The notes under the pieces: model-generated
Database searches by the model: none
Told to the model about the DNA's origin: nothing
What the model saw: the letters and a program-made list of their open reading frames with translations, nothing else
Made by a program: the position numbers and the translations under genes
Source of the DNA: Adiantum capillus-veneris
Taxonomy: Eukaryota; Streptophyta; Polypodiopsida; Polypodiales; Pteridaceae
DNA: 64,000 nucleotides
Direction: 5' to 3'
Assembly: GCA_014529385.2 (NCBI GenBank)
Contig: CM043944.1
Coordinates: 87,137,884 to 87,201,883, forward strand
Part shown: positions 10,553 through 22,660 of the stretch, in pieces
Layout: the number at the start of each line of letters is the position of its first letter
Position numbering within the stretch: the stretch's first letter is position 1

Positions 10553-11555
10553 ATGGAGTCAAGACACTCCTAAGTTGTCAAGTACCTGATGATGCCATGG
10601 GGAATAGTGGCACAACTTGCAGACAAACACTTATGATTAGACATTGCACATCCATGTTCTCAGCTATATAGATCAAGATTCTTGATGGTACACAAAGACG
10701 AAGGATGCCACTTTACTGCTATATGGGTCCACCTGCTTGTTGGCTTAATGGGGAAGATATGTTGCAAAGCTTGAGAGGGAAGTAGATCCTCCCTAGAGAG
10801 CACAATGGAGAAGGAGCAAGAAACCTGTTGAGGAAAGAAAGAGGGATGATCTAGACAAAGGATATGCTGTAGATCTTCAGCTTTAGGTAGAGGTGTTTAG
10901 TAAGGCTCATGGAGAAATGGAGAACTTCAGCTTCTTGAGGAGAATGCAATAAGCTTGAGGAAGGAAAGGAGGTTCAAACTTCTACATCAGAGATTTTGGG
11001 AGGGAAACTGAAAGGAAGGAAAGAGAAGAAACTCTTGCAAGGTGAAGTGAAGAGAAGTGAGAGATAGTATAGTAGAGAGAGGGGGAGGGAATGATCAGCA
11101 CATTTTTGGAGGGACCCCCTTTTAGGAGAGAGGGGAGGAGAAATTGACAGCCAGAAAGGGTTGGTTTTTACTCAAATATTTAGAGAAAATTTTAGTTTTT
11201 TGAATTTATAAGAGATTTTCTCTCTATATATTATAAAGAGAAAATCTGTTATAATATGTACAAGTTTGACCACTTACTTTTAGGCCTTGCCATACCCACC
11301 ATTTCAATCCACATGGAATCCAACCATTTGCCCCTTCCATAATCTCCTTTTTAATCCCATGGCAAATAAAGAGGCCCCCTTATACCCCATTCCCTTCCTA
11401 AAAATTGCTTTTGTATTAAAAGAATAAGGTTACTAAGATGGGCGACGCCCCGCCAATATGGCTTGCACCCTTACATAATGTAGTAGGCATCCTAAATATA
11501 TGGTGAATCCTAGCTTGATGCATTGGGAGGTAGTGAAAAATGTAATGCTATACTT
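10553..11555. other. No gene recognised; purine-rich stretch
   Basis: GA-rich sequence (10780-11160) without a codon pattern, followed by AT-rich DNA. It could be the 5' part of the gene to its left (minus strand), but no exon is convincing. Confidence 0.35.
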
Positions 11556-11559
11556 GAAT

Positions 11560-12015
11560 GGTGCAAAAAAGTTATGCATTTTCTTTGGAGGAAAAGATGA
11601 ATGTGCATTTAGGTAAATAAATGTAGATTATGCAAGAAATAAGGATAATAGAAGGTCTACATCAAGATATGTCATTATGTTCACTAATACTCTACCATAA
11701 AATTCAAGTATGGTGATGCATCAAATGCAAGAAAAGGAAGCTTTATGGATTACTTTTCTAGTGGGAGATTTAGGCATTAACGCAAAAATTTTGCATTGTG
11801 ATACAGAGAATGGTATCTAGCTCTAGAACGGAATCTAGCGTTTCATGCAAAGATGAAGAACATTGATGCGAGGTATCAATTCATTTGTGAGATTATCTAG
11901 AACAAGTGCATAGACTTTATCAACATTCACGAATAATAATAATGTTGAGCTACTAACCAAAGGTTTTCCGCTTAAGAAGTTTGCACACTATTAAGTGCTT
12001 ATGGGCATTTGAAAA
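11560..12015 (+). pseudogene. Ty1/copia RNase H remnant (C-terminal end of Pol)
   Basis: Across three frames the plus strand shows the collinear copia RNase H end: VDYARNKDNRRSTSRYV, then GDLGINAKILHCD, then AFHAKMKNIDARYQFI-like blocks, then ELLTKGFPLKKFAHY and VLMGI with a stop. These match the usual order (D-A-D-y-A, L-H-C-D, T-K-H-I-D, L-T-K, M-G-I). At least three stops and frame changes are present. No LTR could be delimited after it. The CACTA transposase begins within about 300 bp. Confidence 0.7.
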
Positions 12016-12112
12016 AGATCTAGACTCTGTACATTGTATATACATCTATAGGTTCCGTAGAGGCCTTTAAATGGGACATTTTTGGATATAAAGGCAAATT
12101 TTTTTCCTGCTA

Positions 12113-13339
12113 ATGTGTGTCCAATTAGCTACTCAATTAAAAATTCTTCATGGTTATCTACATGTGTTTCTCCTTCTACAACAGTCATGTATGTATGGTC
12201 ACCTATTCTCTATATCAATCCCAATTTGCGGGCAGTCTTTGGATGTGTGTTATTCTGCCTCTCTTCGAAAGACAATTTATCAAGGCCACCACCGTTATCT
12301 TCCAAATGTCCATCACTTGCACGAAGGTCAGCTTGGTCGTGTTGAATGTCGTCCTATGCATGTACAAGAGTGGCGTCACCGATGGGAGCAACATGAGGGG
12401 CAACCTGTTCCAGGAATGAAACATTTGTCCATTCTCCATACGTTGCCATACTGGGGTGATCTACTAATTAACCATTTGCTGGATCCAATGCATATATTCA
12501 AGAATGTGGGAGAGCTCCTCTGGAAGACAATCATGGGAATGAAAGACAATCGAGCTTCACGAGATGATTTGCAGTCATTTGGAAAGATGCCAGAGCTGTG
12601 GCCTTTCACCAATGCAGCTGGCCAAACAAAACTTCCAAGAGCGCCATGGATATTGCTAAAAAACGAAGAGAGACAAGTTAAAAGAGTGATTACAAAGTTC
12701 AGGGCTATTGGATGTGACTGGAAGTATCATACATACATGGCACTGTGGTCGCATGGAAAGCATTTCAAAACACAACAAATTGACAGCAGAAGAAACACGT
12801 TTGACAGTGGGGTAATGGTTAGTTTCATTCAAAAGAGCAGGGCCAGTGCTAGAGACACGAATGAGAGCACTAGCAACCTGGATTACTGTGGTCTGGTGTC
12901 AGATATCCTAAAAGTAAGCTTCAGGCGGTTTGAGATGTTTTTGTTGGATGTGAAGTGGTTCAAGGTGATTACTTCTGGTCGCAATGCAACGGTACGCAAA
13001 GATGGAAACAAACTTGTGCAAATAGATTCTACAAAGGTTTGGACAGATGCGAGCGACACATTTGCTCTCCCCGAACATTGCGATCAAGTGGTCTTTGTAC
13101 CGGACCCTCAAGAGCGACAATGGTGGTTTGTGGTTCAGGTTGCTCCAAGAAATAAACAAGTATTTGAAGGGCAAGAGCTCCTGGAGGAAAGTCAGTCAGA
13201 CGACGTCCATACTAGTGTGACATTAGATGAGATGGACGAAGGTATGGCAAAGAAAGCTGACAGATATACGAGGGATGACGTGGACGAGGCAGAATTGACA
13301 CTTGTAGATGAAGATGCAATGGATGAAGACAATCTCTAG
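12113..13339 (+). pseudogene. CACTA (En/Spm) TNP2-like transposase fragment
   Basis: A 408-codon open frame in which only the part from about 12315 onward is convincing. It has LPYWGDLLINHLLDPMHIFKN (family: L-P-Y-W-x-D-L..H-x-x-D-x-M-H..K-N), KLPRAPWILLKNEERQV, an N-T-F-D-S-G-V-M-V block, then DYCGLVSDILKVSFRRFEMFL and VWTDASDTFALPEHCDQVVFVPD, which correspond to the DUF4216 module of TNP2 proteins. The C-terminus is acidic. The N-terminal half of a normal TNP2 (about 500 residues with the first catalytic acidic residues) is missing, so it is a 5'-truncated copy. The first 60 codons probably read through neighbouring debris. It is followed codirectionally by the second CACTA gene. Confidence 0.8.
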
Positions 13340-13538
13340 AACGAGTTGGGGCAGAGTTATGTTTGCAATTAGAGATAGACAATGATACGATGCAAGATCT
13401 TATCGATGATGCCTCACTCGTCAAGGCCTAGGCCTGTAAGTGTTTGTGTGAAGCCGTTGATTTAAAATTAAGCTTAAAGTTAATTTAAACAACTATGTTC
13501 TAACGCTTTATTTTACTTTCTTTGTGCAGGACTTTAGT

Positions 13539-14665
13539 ATGGCATACCAGTTTCCAGATCCCGCTTCTATGAGTGCAGATGCATTCATGGGCTTCGTCAC
13601 ACGGATGACGCCTGCTCAGATGGTAGAGGCTTCTCAGTACTGGGTAGCCAGAGGCACGGGTACTACGCCTCCGGGCTTCACACCCGAGCGTCCGACGCCT
13701 ATTGGGGGGGGGGGGGGGACGCCTACGAGTACAACGCCTTCTTCTCCCATCACGGCCGCTTCAACACCTAGGGGTGGGGCAGAGGCGGATACGTCCTCAT
13801 CTCTGCAGCACAGGCGCACTCGCCGATCTCGGTGATCGTCAGGTGGAGGTGGTGGTTGTTGTGGAGGAGGGTCCACAGATGCTTCGACCCCTCCTCGCTC
13901 ACGACCCCCGTCCTACCCAGGCACACCTCTCGACACACCTCTTGGCACACCTCAGACACCTTGGGGGGCACACGATCCTAATGCCTCCAAGCTCTATACT
14001 GTACGGGCAGATGGTTCTTTTGACATGGATAGAGTCAGGACTGAGATGAGACAGCGGATTTGCCAGCTCGCGGAGCTGCAGTTTTCGACCAGCATTCTGA
14101 CGCCTTGGCTTGAGCAGGATGAGGACAAAGTCAGTTACATAGTGGAGACCATCCTGAGACAGTACCAGTCTGCTCCGGGTTCAAAGGTTGTTCCGAGGAG
14201 GTGGATCAAGGGTGTTGCACGGGACACCATGAAACATCGACGAGATGCAGCTCGGAAGGCTTTCAGGACCGGCTCGCCGAAGCCTTCGGGCATCCCACAC
14301 GAGACGTGGCTGCAGATCAGGGAGGATGAGCGGACAGCGGACACGCGATTCAGACAGCATCATGAGGCCGCACAGATACGACAGGTGACCAGGGGGACAT
14401 CTCATCTTGGCAGCGCAGGCTTTGACACCTTTCTCTATGAGCTTGTGAGTTTCTAATCCAATCTTAACTATGGCGTTTTTTAAAACGCAATGAATCATGT
14501 ATTCTTATTACTTTGATTTTTGTATAAACGCAAAATCTTGCGATGCATCGAGCCTCGACACACCAGGAGGAGTCAGATGGATATCGCAGAGGTATCTATG
14601 AAGTATTGAATGATCTTGATGCTTCAGGAGAGCCTGTAGACTGGGAGGCCTTAGAGTCTCGCTGA
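13539..14665 (+). pseudogene. CACTA accessory protein, Transposase_24-like (TNPA-type)
   Basis: An acceptor (TTTGTGCAG at about 13521-13529) opens an exon with ATG at 13539. The first part (MAYQFPDPASMSADAFMGFV) is followed by a Gly/Pro/Thr-rich linker that contains a run of 12-13 G at about 13707. An in-frame TGA at 13833 interrupts it, after which the same frame continues into MDRVRTEMRQRICQL and a basic segment (RRDAARKAFRTG..IPHETW) resembling the plant Ptta/En/Spm domain. A GTGAGT donor at 14445 and a CACCAG acceptor ending at 14566 define a 122-bp intron in phase 0. The last exon (14567-14665) ends EALESR. With the single stop this copy is likely inactive. It is the natural partner of the TNP2 gene upstream. 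Confidence 0.65.
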
Positions 14666-14839
14666 TCGCTTGAGGTGAGACGTTAATATGTGTGAGTTGA
14701 TTTAATTAAGTATATGTGAAGTAATATCAATACTAATTTTGTGAGTTGTCCTATGTGCAAGTTGTAACGTCTAGTCATCAGTGGACCGGATTTCATATAT
14801 ATGCTTTGTGAGACACAGACACGCTTCTGTGTCTCTTTT

Positions 14840-15170
14840 TTGTATAGACATATATGGTTATGGTTATTGTTCAGACAGTTATTGTTTTTCTTATGGTTAT
14901 GGTTATTGTCATTGTCATTGTATAGATATGGTTATTTCTCTTATTCTTGTATAGACATAGTTATGGTTCAAGTTTTGTTTATGGTTATGTTTAACTTTTT
15001 GATTATGCTTATGGTTATTGTTAATTTTGTTTATGGTTATGGTTATTTGCATTATGGTTTTGATCAAAGTGGTTATGGCCGGTTATGGTTTTAATTTGGT
15101 TATGGTTTTGCACAAATTAAGTTTGTTATGGTTATGCTTTTAAGTTGGTACGGTTATGGTTTTGCACAAA
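14840..15170 (+). repeat. Degenerate TTATGG / GGTTAT simple repeat
   Basis: About 330 bp rich in TTATGGTTATGG interspersed with ATTGTC and TTTTG, within the CACTA element between its last exon and right terminus. No coding value. Confidence 0.75.
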
Positions 15171-15345
15171 GTTCATTTCATTTCTTTCATTGGCCTTAAA
15201 TCTCATGTGAGATCCTACATGGATAGCATGTAGGAGGCGTATACATGATAAGGTTTTTTTTTTTTGAAAAGTTTATGTAAAAACGAAGGGAACTCTGCCG
15301 AAATTTTTGTGGGAGCACGGTTGATTTTGGTGTTGCTCGCTTTCT

Positions 15346-15425
15346 TGGGCAGAGGACAGGCAGTTTGGCTGTGGCTGTGTCCATCTTTTCATTGGGCATA
15401 GGCCAAGCTGTCTGTCCTCTGCCCA
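15346..15425. repeat. 24-bp inverted repeat able to form a hairpin
   Basis: The left arm 15346-15369 and right arm 15402-15425 pair at 22 of 24 positions (core GGGCAGAGGACAG / CTGTCCTCTGCCC), separated by 32 nt. It lies between the CACTA coding region and its subterminal repeats. Confidence 0.8.
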
Positions 15426-15429
15426 TGAA

Positions 15430-15628
15430 AAAAATTTTCTGTTATGGTCGTCGCTATGCCCGCCGCTAAAGTCGTCGCTAAGATCGTCGGAATATGCATC
15501 GATTAAAGTACCTTTTGGCACGCATATCGACGCATATAGCGACGATTTCGTAGGGACGCGTATATCGACGGGCATAATGACCGAATGCGTCGATATGCGC
15601 GTCGAAGGTCCCCTTTTTTGTTGTAGTG
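15430..15628. mobile_element. CACTA right end: subterminal repeats and terminal inverted repeat
   Basis: The element ends TTGTTGTAGTG at 15628, the complement of the CACTACAACAA terminus that names the superfamily; TTG follows as a possible 3-bp target duplication. The preceding 200 bp carry repeated CGTCGCTA, ATCGACG and CGTCGATATGCG words in both orientations, the usual transposase-binding subterminal array. No matching left terminus was found in the window, so the element is 5'-deleted. Confidence 0.8.
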
Positions 15629-15631
15629 TTG

Positions 15632-15766
15632 GGACACAGCCAAAGCGCTGAAGTCTCCTTGATCCACCCGAATCTCTTCCTCTTTGTAAATTTGTTGAGC
15701 TAATGCATGATTAAGCAAAGGATGATTAGGCTGCGCTGCATTCTGGTCGGGAGCAATATCTTCCAT
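15632..15766 (-). pseudogene. Unknown open fragment cut by the CACTA right end
   Basis: The minus-strand frame starts MEDIAPDQNAAQPNHPLLNH and runs to ALAVSQH, where the CACTA terminus begins; translation beyond it is just the subterminal repeats. It may be a downstream exon of the kinase-like gene at 16118-17368 (same strand, 350 bp away) that CACTA disrupted, but no splice link is proven. Confidence 0.35.
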
Positions 15767-16117
15767 ACCTAAAATGCAAAATAATAAACTTTAATGAGAC
15801 AGGTCTTAGCACTAAGAAAAGAGAGATGATTTAGAGGATTTCAGTGATCCAACTTGAAATACTTTGAAACCTTAACTTGAAGAACTTTAAAGACGTAACG
15901 GAAAATACGATTAAAGATGTAGTTTGAAATATCACCACACATTGCACACCATTAATGACAAAAAAATTTATTACTTTTCTAATCATCAACAGGCCTCAAG
16001 CCAGATTCGGTTACAATATGATAGCCAACATTATGGGCTCCATTCAAACAAAGGCTTAAATCCCATATTTTAGGCTATTTAAGGGTTTGGAGAATTTTCC
16101 ACTGGCAAGATGTTTGT

Positions 16118-17368
16118 TTACATTTCGCAAAAATTCGCACTTGAGAATCTCGGATCACTCTGAATACACGCAACCAAGCACCAAAGAATATATGAGAGAC
16201 TATATATATCAGATGCTTTGGTGAAAGGAGGAGGATTGGTGCTGATATTTTCAGGAGCAATCCATGGATAATCTCGCTCAAATTGAGCTCTAGTTTGAGA
16301 AGTGAGATTTAGCAGCTTGGGAAATGTTGCCAAAGTGTTTGCTGGTGTACTTTGTCCCCAGTCTGCAATGTCGGCATACACTTCTTGCTTGCCAAAATGT
16401 AGTAGAATACTTCTAGTGTGTAACTCATTGTGAATGAAGTCGTGACTATGCACGAATTTCATCGTTTGTAGAATAGTGTTGCAGATCGGTAAAATGTTGT
16501 CTATGAACTGTTGTATAGTTCCAGATGTGTGTTGAAACTCTCTGATTGCAGGCTTGCTTCCATCATGATGACATGCCTGAATCCACTGCTCAAGGTGACC
16601 TCCATTCCAAATCTTGAAGATCAACATAGGCCTTTTGCTATAACGAACAAGAGCACGGGGCAATATCATGCCACAATGATAAACAGTTGTAGCAATCGCC
16701 TCCTCTAGCACAATTTGTAATGTCGGCTTGCTTCCTACTTCCTACCTGGTCCTTGTAGATCTTTACCGTATAGATAGGATCTTTGAAGAGAAGATGGGCC
16801 ATTGAAACTTGTTTCACATTTTCAAAACGTCCCTCACCTAATCGAGGTGCTTGCAAGTCAAACATAGAATGCTCCCCAAGTAAGTGTAGGACAGGAGGAC
16901 ATGTAGCATCATCCAGGTGTACATCTAAGGGCTTAGCACCTGAAGGAGGAGGTACATCCTCTTCTGTCCTAGGACGTTTTGAAGAGACTTTGATCTTATC
17001 CTTGCTCTTCAATTCTAAGTGTAGTTGTGCCACAAGCTGCATTCGCTCTTTGATTCCAGGTTTGGTTTTGATTTCATACTCTCAAAGCTTCTTGTGACCT
17101 GGCCTAATAATTGCTTTACTGTGTTATGCATCACTCCATTAGTGCACAGAGTTGGGTCAAATGAAACAAGAAATGCTCTGCACAGCTTCAACCAGCATTG
17201 TTCCACAAGTTCAATCACAAAATCATCAAACTTCACCTGCAGTGGATCAAATGCCCATCGCAAATGATCATCTGAAGCTCCATATAGAGACAAACCTAGA
17301 GCATCACAAATGATTTTGCAATGCTGATGCGTTTTTGTCTCTACCATGACTGAAGTGTGTAAATACAT
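16118..17368 (-). pseudogene. Protein-kinase-like (pseudokinase) gene, frame-shifted
   Basis: Three minus-strand frames are collinear. The first (17368-17015) is an unrecognised N-terminal region. The second (17042-16750) contains a Lys-rich segment, LGEGRFENVKQVSM resembling a Gly-rich loop, and YTVKIYKD resembling the V-A-V-K lysine. The third (16711-16118) is a kinase C-lobe: FVHSHDFIHNELHTRSILL in place of H-R-D-L-K-x-x-N-L, ADWG in place of D-F-G, WIAPE (A-P-E motif) and SDIYSLSYILW (D-x-Y-S-x-x-x-x-L-W). Altered HRD and DFG motifs suggest a pseudokinase or a diverged kinase. A 7-bp tandem duplication (TTCCTAC twice, 16732-16745) causes the second frame change; another shift lies near 17030-17060. 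It has no recognisable transmembrane or receptor part. Confidence 0.65.
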
Positions 17369-17439
17369 GAAGCAAATATAAGTAAGGTAAATCTAGAACA
17401 TATATAAATTTGACATATATGATTGTAAATAGTTCTAAA

Positions 17440-18470
17440 CAAAAAAAATTCATGGACAAAATTAACAACCAGTAACAAAAGATCTAAACAGCTGTCAGGG
17501 ACGAAGGATTAATTTTATCTAACCTCTCTCTACAGTGCGACACGGTGGTCAACAACAACTAGAGATGAGAAATTTATTAAATCCAATTAACTTGTAGTGC
17601 GATGCGATGGTCAAAGCATTCAGGATTGAAGGATGTAAAATATCTATTCCCTCCTTGCAGTGTGACAACAACCAGATGAAGAATCCATTAAATCCAATCT
17701 CCCTACAGTGCGACATGATGGTCAGCAGTAACCAAGAACAATGGATTTTAAAAACCCTAAACCCCTCTCTGTTGTGCGATGCGGTGGTCAGCAACAATCA
17801 GAGACCAGGAATCAATTAAATCCAATCTTGTTGCGGTGCGGCACGATGGTCAACAATAGGCAAGAACGAAGGATTTGACAACCCTAAACCCCTGCCTACA
17901 ATGCTACACAGTGGTCAACAACAATCAGAGACGAGGAATCTATTAAATCCAATCTTCTTGCAGTGCAACACGATGGTCAGCAACATGCAAGAACGAAGGA
18001 TTTGATAACCCTAAACCCCTCCCTGCAGTGTGACATGGTGGTCAGCAACAAACAAAGATGAAGAATCTATTAATCCAATCTTCTTGTGGTGCGACGTGAT
18101 GATCAGCAACAATCGATAACAAAGGATTAGGCAACCCTAAACTCCTCTCTATAGTGCGACACAATGGTCAGCAATAGACAAAGACGAAGAGTCTATTTAT
18201 TTAAATCCGATCTTCCAACAGTGTGACGCAATGGTCGGCAACAACTAGGAAGAAAAGATGTAAGATAGCTAACTCCTCCCTGCAGTGTGACTTGGTGGTT
18301 AGCAACAACTAGGGATGGAAATTATAATTGTAAATCTAAGCTACTCCCTGCAGTGCGACACGGCGGTCAGCAGCAGTCAAGGACGAAGCATCTAAAGTCT
18401 AACCCCCCTTGTAGTGTGTCACGAGGATCTACACAGTCAAGGACGGGTGTCTAAACCTGCATACTAACAC
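17440..18470. repeat. Minisatellite: about 15 units of 64 bp, arranged as 128-bp dimers
   Basis: A core GTGCGACACGATGGTCAGCA recurs about every 62-68 bp from 17535 to 18411. Neighbouring spacers alternate between an AAATCCAATCTTCTT type and an AACCCTAAACCCCTC type, giving a higher-order period near 128 bp. Units are 10-25% diverged, so the array is old. Short ORFs in it are meaningless. Confidence 0.85.
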
Positions 18471-18645
18471 TGAGGTGTGAGCAAATCTCCACAACAATAG
18501 TGTTATGAAAAAACAAGATGTAAACTAACACTAAGGTGCGAGCAAAGCTCCACAACAACAGCATTAGCACAATAAAATTCAAAAATAAAAATAAAAAATT
18601 ACCTGCTCAGCTTGCCTTGCCTCGACTTTGCTCTGCTCTATCACT

Positions 18646-18706
<61 letters not shown>
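18646..18706. repeat. (CT)n microsatellite
   Basis: A near-perfect CT run of about 60 bp between the minisatellite and the decayed copia. Confidence 0.95.
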
Positions 18707-18707
<1 letters not shown>

Positions 18708-18889
18708 GCATGACATTTTGAACAAACTGTCCCGGCGCCTTTTTTAAAAAGTCAAACAGTATTTCGATCAAAATATATTTCTAAATTGTACATATATTTC
18801 AGTTACATACGATATATACCCGTATTATGTGCATATAAATGCAACTTAGGTCATAACAATTAGCCCAATTCAAGACCAAAAAAACATGG

Positions 18890-21800
18890 AAGTCTTATGG
18901 CAATGATCCCCCCTTGGGATAAAACAACCCAAGATGTAAAGTGCCACTCAAGTAGCAAAAGATCCTCTTATCGGGCTGCCAATGCTTAGACCCTAGGCTA
19001 CGCATAAACTTGCTAACCTATGAGACTTCAAACTAAATATCTGGCCTTGTATTGCATACATAAATAAGGCATCCCTAATAAAGAGTAGCATCAACAAGAT
19101 CTCTAGCATCATGAAGAATCAATTTCAAACCTGTTTCCATTGGAGTTGCAATAGGTTTGTAGTCCTCAAGTCCAAACTTACATAGTAATGTCTCTATGTA
19201 TCTTGCTTGACACAAAGCCATACCTCCATCATACTGCTTAAATTTTATGCTAACTAATGATGCAAAAGCTCAAAGGTCTTTCATTTTGAAAGCAGCATTC
19301 AAACCAATCTTAAATTCACACTATGTGTCTCATTCGGGCCAGTAATCATCAATCATTGACATAATCAACAATGATGAGAAATGCATCACCCTCACGCTTG
19401 GCATACAAAGAGCTTTTTGTTGGACTGTTACAAAATCCTCGTTTAAAAAAATGAGTGTCAGCTTTCTCATATCCAGCACGAGGAGAATGCTTCAACCCAT
19501 ACAAAGAGTCTTACATTTGCACACTTTATCTTCTTATCCTTTCTTGATAAAACCGCAAGATTGCACTACATAAACTTACTCAAAGATATCACCATTCAAG
19601 AAAGCAGTAACAATGTCTGATAGCTGTACCTCCCATCCAAAATGAGTTACCAATGCACATAGAACACGAATAGTAGTCATACAACAAGTGGAAGCAAAAG
19701 TCTCTTCATAATCTATGCCTTTCTGTTGTGCATAACCTTTTGCAGCAAGTCAAGCCTTATAGCGATCAATCTCACCATCCGGCTTACATTTCAACTTGTA
19801 AACCCACTTTGTACCAATGGCCTTTTTTCCAGGAGGAAAATCACATAAAGTTCATGTTTCATTTTCTATAAGTGCATCATATTCTAATTGCATGGCAATC
19901 ATCGAGTTTTTTGAATTCTGTGCTTCATGAAAAGAAAGAGGTTCCTCCTTATCACATAAATTAGAAACAACCAAAGCATAACAATTCGATGCAGAAGATG
20001 CATGGTGAGAACTTGAATGAGTACGACTAGACATAGGTGCATCTAATTTATTGTCACACAAATTATACACCATCCATTTTGGCATACCTCTAGCCTCCTC
20101 ATTCACAGCCTTTCCAAATCAAGTACATCATGTATATATGCAGCAGTAACAAACTGATCCGTAATATTTTTAAAAAACCCCATAGGCTATGCATTTGCCT
20201 CATTGGAATTTACATTCAAGTTTCCACCATTAAAAAGAGGCAAAAAAGTGTCAAAAATGTCTTGTGAGCTCACATTACTATCTCCGGTACATGATAACAA
20301 AGGCTAAACAGAATCTTTCACAAACATAACATCTTGTGAAACCTAGATACAATTTTGTTTGCATATGGTATAACCTATAACCTTTGCTTTTAATACTATA
20401 ATCAACAAAAATGCATTCAACAGCCTTATCCTCCAAATTTCCCCCCTACTTTTGTGGCACCAAAGCATAAGCTAAACATCCAAAACACACATGTGATCAA
20501 CAGATGGCTTCTTATCATGCCATGCTTCATAAGGAGTCATAGACTACAAGGCTTTGGTAGGACAAATATTAAGTACATAAGTAGCACACGTGATAACCTC
20601 AAGCCAAAAGAAATGTGGTAAAGCTTAACTCTTGACCATACATCATGCCATTTTTTAAAGTGACCTATTTTTCCTTTTAGCAACACCATTTTGTTGAGGT
20701 GTATACGGCACTATACATTTGTGGTTTTATCCCATGAGTAGCCGAAATGCATATATTCCCCCCATCGATTTGAATGGAGGGTGTCCATAGTACATTTAGA
20801 GACATTTTTAACCATATCCAAAAATTGTTTGAAGCACATGAACACTTTGGACTTAGTTTTAAGAAAATACATCCATGCATGCCTAGAGTAATCATCAATG
20901 AAAGTCACGAAGTATAGGCGATTTCCTAAGGATGGAGTTTTCATAGGCCCACAAACATCACTATGAACAAGTTGCAACCTGCATGTAGCCCTTACTAAAC
21001 CATCCTTTGGAAACTTCGAACGCTCCATCTTATCCAAAATAAAACCTTCACAAACATGCTTAGAAGGTGCTTCAAAAGGCGGAAAAGAAGCAACCATGTC
21101 AGATTTCTATAAACGCAACAAATTGCCAAACTTCAATTACTGCTATAAACGTGCATGCCAAAGTTTTGCATTTGAAATAGCCTTTGAATCCACAATTTCA
21201 TTTGTAAAATTTTTCCCACAATTCTCATACAAAGTGATCTTAGACAGCCCACATCACACAACATGCCAAATGCAACAATTTCATCACCAAATTTGAGATC
21301 ATGAATTGTACATCTATCATCCACAAATTTGACAACAAGGCCAAGTTTTGCAAGTGCAGACACAAACAAAAGGTTCTTTTTTATCCTTGGTACATAGAGT
21401 GCATCAAAAAGTGTGAAAGAACTGTCATTCGCTACAGTTAGCACAACATTTCCAACTCCCTTGATTGGATAAGAGGCATTGTTGGAACACGTGGTGTATT
21501 CCCATGAAGGACAGTCTCAAGAGAGGTAAACAAGTCACGATGTGAAGTAATGTGCTTTGTAGCACCTGAATCTCCAGCAATTGACATACATGCATCATGG
21601 ACAGAAAGATCATAAGTGCAAGCTACACAAAATGCCCGCTTTGCATCTACATCAGCATCACAATCTCCTTTCCCAAAAGATTCTACAATAGTTGCACTTG
21701 TAGTGGAACTAGCCTCTTTCTTCTTCACCTCGTTTGCCTTCAATTTAGGACACTAATTTATCAAGTGATCTTTGGCCTTGCAATGATGGCAACACATCTT

Positions 21801-22660
21801 CTTTATGTCTTTTTCACGAAAATTTCCAGACGAAGAGTTGTCAATAGAAGCATTAAGAACAGGTGATTTGCTACTCACAGAAGAACCATGAGAAGTGGCT
21901 ACAATGTTATCACCACCTTTTCTTTGAGCAACAACAAAAGCCAGTTCACCTACACATTGTTTCACCCTGTTCTTTCTTGAAAGTGACTCTTGCAATAACA
22001 ATGTACAATGTATCGAACTTGAGATCCTTAGGGTTTCCTTGGGTCATCAGTCTCCAAGTACTAGCAAAAGTCTGGTAAGAATCTGACAATGCATCAAGAA
22101 CAATCTACACAAGTGAATTGTCCAAAATGACTTTGCCTGCAAAAATGAGTTTATCATTAATATTCTTGATACCAACAAGAAAAGTGTCCATGTCATCTTC
22201 CTCTAACACAATCTTTGACTCCAGCTCTTTACGTAGCAATGCAATTTCAGCCTCATTGTGACTTGCATAAAGACCAGCCAAAATATCCCAAACCTGTTTT
22301 TGTTGATTTCCCTGAGCGAATGTGAGGAGTAATAGTGTGTTTCATAGATAATGCAATCATTGCATGAGTTTATGCATCTCTAACATCCCAATGAGACTCC
22401 TTAGCTATAGGCAAAACAACTCTAGCAGCAACAGATCTGCTAGAATATGCACCATCCTCAACAGAGCCTGTATCCCAAAAGACGAACGTACATCAATGCC
22501 TTGTAAAACCTTCCAAGTGCCCTTTGCCACAACAACATGTGTTATCATGTAAGTGCACATTGGGTAGTTATCCCCATCTAGCTTATCCTCAACAGCAAAC
22601 ATCTTGAAAACATCTATGTTGTTGTCAGCCATGGCGAGTGATTGCACCTGATGTGAAAAC
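18890..22660 (-). pseudogene. Ty1/copia gag-pol, decayed
   Basis: The minus strand carries, in normal order: gag (22647-22405, DNNIDVFKMF and KLDGDNYPMCTYM), a CCHC knuckle (CHHCKAKDHL, split by a stop, 21753-22001), protease (SIAGDSGATKHIT near 21590, with intact D-S-G-A-T), GAG-pre-integrase (LYVPRIKKNLL), integrase core (LQLVHSDVCGPMKTPSLG and YFVTFIDDYSRHAWMYFLK, 20711-21097) and RT (IGTKWVYKLK, near 19820, where one Trp is now a stop; TAFLNGDIF). It runs out near 18890 inside the RT/RNase H boundary (NTRPDI, GTLHLGLFYPKG). Many stops and frame changes occur. The 3' LTR is missing, so the element is 3'-truncated next to the CT repeat. Confidence 0.9.

Noticed and set aside
13634-13876. 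Minus-strand Pro-rich ORF opposite the CACTA accessory gene
   Set aside because: It is the complement of the Gly/Thr-rich linker and G-run of the plus-strand gene, with no independent support.
17440-18470. CRISPR-like array of regularly spaced repeats
   Set aside because: The whole 64-bp unit is repeated with gradual divergence and the spacers are themselves related, so it is a eukaryotic minisatellite.
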